64,000 nucleotides of DNA from an uncultured Paracoccaceae bacterium. GTDB lineage: Bacteria > Pseudomonadota > Alphaproteobacteria > Rhodobacterales > Rhodobacteraceae. The DNA lies in NCBI GenBank assembly GCA_947497185.1, contig CANMFL010000001.1:434001-498000 (forward strand), given 5' to 3'. Every line of letters begins with the position of its first letter. Within the stretch, counting starts at the first letter, position 1. The translations under genes were made by a program, and so were the position numbers. Under the pieces are notes generated by a model that worked only from the letters and a program-made list of their open reading frames with translations, was not told where the DNA came from and did no database searches. This document shows, in pieces, positions 63,641 to 64,000 of the stretch.

Positions 63641-64000
63641 ATGCGTCGCAAACTTGCCGCTGGAAACTGGAAAATGAACGGAACGCCTGCAGAATTGGCG
63701 CAGTTGAACGCGCTCATCACGGCACATCCGACGCCAAATGTTGACGTGCTGATTTGCCCGCCAAGCACGCTAGTCGCTCAAGCCGCTGATATCTTTGCGG
63801 CTTTTCCACTCGCGATAGGAGGTCAGGATTGCCACACCGCCCAAAGCGGTGCGCATACCGGCGATATCAGCGCGGACATGTTGGCTGCAGCTGGTGCGAC
63901 GTATGTGCTGACGGGCCATTCGGAACGGCGCACGGATCATGGTGAAACCGACGCTGTGATTGCTCACAAATCCACCGCAGCTTATGGCGCGAACCTGACC
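63641..64000 (+). CDS. tpiA: Triose-phosphate isomerase (3' end beyond the window)
   Basis: The first 120 residues of TpiA: MRRKLAAGNWKMNGT with the substrate lysine, ICPPSTLV, GGQDCHTAQSGAHTGDISADML and the catalytic histidine in VLTGHSERR. TAGGAGATCGCCA precedes the ATG. It interconverts dihydroxyacetone phosphate and glyceraldehyde-3-phosphate. The frame is open to the last base of the window; roughly half of the protein is missing. Confidence 0.97.
   Translation, partial: MRRKLAAGNWKMNGTPAELAQLNALITAHPTPNVDVLICPPSTLVAQAADIFAAFPLAIGGQDCHTAQSGAHTGDISADMLAAAGATYVLTGHSERRTDHGETDAVIAHKSTAAYGANLT

Overview
The window reads as a continuous chromosomal segment of an alphaproteobacterium of the order Rhodobacterales (Roseobacter group). 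The evidence is a fused indolepyruvate ferredoxin oxidoreductase, a C4-pathway 5-aminolevulinate synthase (hemA), a GTTC-N7-GTTC SOS box at uvrA, a DUF1127 microprotein, a LytM-peptidase/bactofilin pair, and the purL-bolA-grxD order. Coding density is high. I see no phage, insertion sequence, integrase, CRISPR array, rRNA operon or plasmid functions. The genus cannot be fixed from the sequence alone.

Layout. 1-2.5 kb: the 5' part of the fused indolepyruvate oxidoreductase, divergent from a LysR regulator. 2.5-6.8 kb: a possible small RNA with a strong terminator, purL, bolA, grxD, then zapA and a coiled-coil partner on the other strand. 7-14.4 kb: transketolase, a JAMM-like DUF4329 lipoprotein, two GAPDH paralogues separated by two barrel-like lipoproteins and a small membrane protein, and a DUF1127 gene. 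14.5-21.6 kb: coaD, a CBS protein and a LysR regulator, then a valine-degradation block (mmsA, cupredoxin, acyl-CoA dehydrogenase, 3-hydroxyisobutyryl-CoA hydrolase, mmsB). 21.7-29.5 kb: a DUF2807 protein, uvrA with its LexA box, a barrel lipoprotein, lpdA, DUF924 and an MFS transporter with a hexanucleotide repeat. 29.8-37.6 kb: queA, a large AsmA-like protein, bcp, a DUF455 protein, a LytM peptidase and a bactofilin. 37.7-45.4 kb: two tandem barrel lipoproteins, prfB, PBP1A (mrcA), a cell-wall amidase and an aminotransferase, all on the minus strand. 45.5-53.9 kb: a DsbA-like protein, a Tat-exported metallo-beta-lactamase-fold protein, ispG, a RodZ-like protein, hemA, and M20 and S41 peptidases. 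54-56 kb: two identical tRNA-Asp and two identical tRNA-Val genes plus a tRNA-Val fragment inside a tandem duplication. 56-64 kb: an HU-like protein, lon, tgt, Fe-S cluster proteins, a TfoX-like gene, a 2-oxoglutarate oxygenase and the start of tpiA.

Most genes are housekeeping: central carbon metabolism (tkt, two gap genes, tpiA, lpdA), valine catabolism, cell-wall growth and shape (mrcA, amidase, LytM/bactofilin, RodZ-like, zapA), Fe-S and redox handling (bolA/grxD, SufA- and SufT-like proteins, bcp), tRNA queuosine synthesis (queA, tgt), repair (uvrA) and proteolysis (lon).

The less expected content is mainly non-coding or paralogous. There are five lipoproteins sharing a TbpB-like barrel signature, two of them in tandem. 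A 3'-flanking repeat spelling R-F-F-D-F-F-stop follows both purL and ispG. A family of 20-bp palindromes occurs singly or as a pair with fixed 22-bp spacing. A LacI-type operator motif clusters around the two gap genes. Three 11-bp direct repeats lie upstream of the Fe-S gene, and one GAPDH paralogue has substitutions predicting NADP use. I found no clear, self-contained, undescribed multi-gene system. The strongest leads are the lipoprotein family and the RFFDFF element.
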